Source: Methanothermococcus sp. SCGC AD-155-E23
Lineage (GTDB): Archaea; AGJL01; Methanococci; Methanococcales; Methanococcaceae
Direction of reading: 5' to 3'
DNA: 64,000 nucleotides
Assembly (NCBI GenBank): GCA_019561615.1
Contig: JAHEQA010000029.1
Coordinates: 1 to 64,000 of the forward strand
Shown: positions 63,552-64,000 of the stretch, in pieces
How positions within the stretch are numbered: the stretch's first letter is position 1
Layout: each line of letters begins with the position of its first letter
Notes under the pieces: generated by a model
Databases searched by the model: none
The model's input: the letters and a program-made list of their open reading frames with translations, nothing else
Told to the model about the DNA's origin: nothing
Made by a program: the position numbers and the translations under genes

Positions 63552-64000
63552 TCAATTTTTATTATCTTGTATATATTTAATTTTTGGATTAAAAAAGACA
63601 GAGGTAAATGTAGCTTTTGTATTTATCCAGACAAACTTTAGTTTTCCTGTTTTTCGGTGTAAAATAATTTTAAGATTGGTATTTATAAGAGATCCAAAAA
63701 AATTCAGAATGTATCGAAAAATATTTTTTTTCTTTATTATATACAAATTATTTCTGATCCCATAAAAGTATTTCCATGCGTTTTCTTCACTATCAGTTAA
63801 AATGTTAACATAATAGTTATTCTTAGTTTTATGATAGACAATACTATCTTTTATATAGATTCCATAATACCCTTCATTCGATATTCGTTCTGTATATTCT
63901 ATATCATCTCCCCAAATAAAAAATTCCTTCATGGGAAGACCGACCTTTTTTATAGCTTCTCTGTTTATTAAGACTGAAACAAAAGAACATGCCTTTACAA
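63552..64000 (-). CDS. Glycosyltransferase family 2, C-terminal part (gene runs off the window)
   Basis: The frame is open to the right edge: before the internal Met at 63932 it reads ACSFVSVLINREAIKKVGLP, then FFIWGDDIEYTERI, the classic ED/DD catalytic-base segment of rhamnosyl- or galactofuranosyl-type GT2 enzymes, so the ATG at 63932 is not the start. After it come YHKTKNN and an RNNLYIIKK region. The N-terminal donor-binding half lies beyond the window. Very AT-rich. Confidence 0.8.
   Translation of the reverse strand, partial: VKACSFVSVLINREAIKKVGLPMKEFFIWGDDIEYTERISNEGYYGIYIKDSIVYHKTKNNYYVNILTDSEENAWKYFYGIRNNLYIIKKKNIFRYILNFFGSLINTNLKIILHRKTGKLKFVWINTKATFTSVFFNPKIKYIQDNKN

Overview
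The window looks like chromosome from a hyperthermophilic or thermophilic methanogen of the order Methanococcales. The evidence is archaeal information-processing genes (RFC large subunit with a PIP box, TFE alpha, aIF5B, Hel308, Alba, archaeal AlaRS and IleRS, Taw1, Trm1, RaSEA), archaeal SepF, a class III (EppA-type) pilin, F420-ligase-like and HcgA/HmdB-like proteins, ribosome binding sites built on GGTGA, and local gene pairs like those of Methanocaldococcus. By eye the G+C of the core genes is about 40%, higher than in Methanocaldococcus; a Methanofervidicoccus- or Methanothermococcus-like genome is a guess. I saw no rRNA, tRNA, CRISPR array, transposase or phage gene.

Layout. 1-14 kb: housekeeping genes on both strands (sepF, argF, tRNA methylthiotransferase, TatD-like hydrolase, secF-secD, purF, rfcL, a radical SAM protein, an RNA-binding protein, ftsY, wecC, a Na+/H+ antiporter) and one glycosyltransferase. 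15.1-16.0 kb: about 900 bp without genes, made of two imperfect tandem units of about 419 bp. These carry some ten copies of a GGTGCGRAAT site and eight of a TATAAGAAA core. In the two units a 37-bp segment between inverted sites lies in opposite orientations, which is the most unusual feature of the window. 16-28.9 kb: bioF, taw1, an AT-rich orphan, radical SAM enzymes, coaBC, RaSEA, pyrF, hemD, hemC, alba, tfe, an ATP-grasp protein and an HcgA-like radical SAM protein. A GC-rich non-coding stretch at 28.87-29.0 kb may be an RNA gene. 29-31.7 kb: an AT-rich cluster of three (pilin-like protein, secreted protein, internally duplicated membrane protein). 31.8-51.2 kb: M20 peptidase, then alaS-infB-leuA-ileS-trxB in line, a divergent AAA ATPase / membrane ClpP-fold protease locus, DUF192, a 52-residue AbrB-type protein, an F420-ligase-like protein, trm1, hel308, a SagB-like nitroreductase and a DUF2304 protein. 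51.3-64 kb: an AT-rich surface-polysaccharide island with seven glycosyltransferases, a DUF2206 membrane protein, an NDP-sugar epimerase, a sugar-nucleotide pyrophosphorylase and a FAD amine-oxidase/mutase-like enzyme; it runs off the right edge.

How the genes work together. The tRNA-modification set (e-MtaB for ms2t6A37, Taw1 for wyosine at 37, RaSEA for archaeosine at 15, Trm1 for G26) and two aminoacyl-tRNA synthetases serve translation. hemC and hemD feed uroporphyrinogen III to the F430, B12 and heme-type pathways. wecC, the 14 kb glycosyltransferase and the right-hand island probably build surface or protein-linked glycans. Several start sites were moved from the longest reading frame to the codon that follows a GGTGA-type ribosome binding site. 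Two genes have no canonical start at the expected place.
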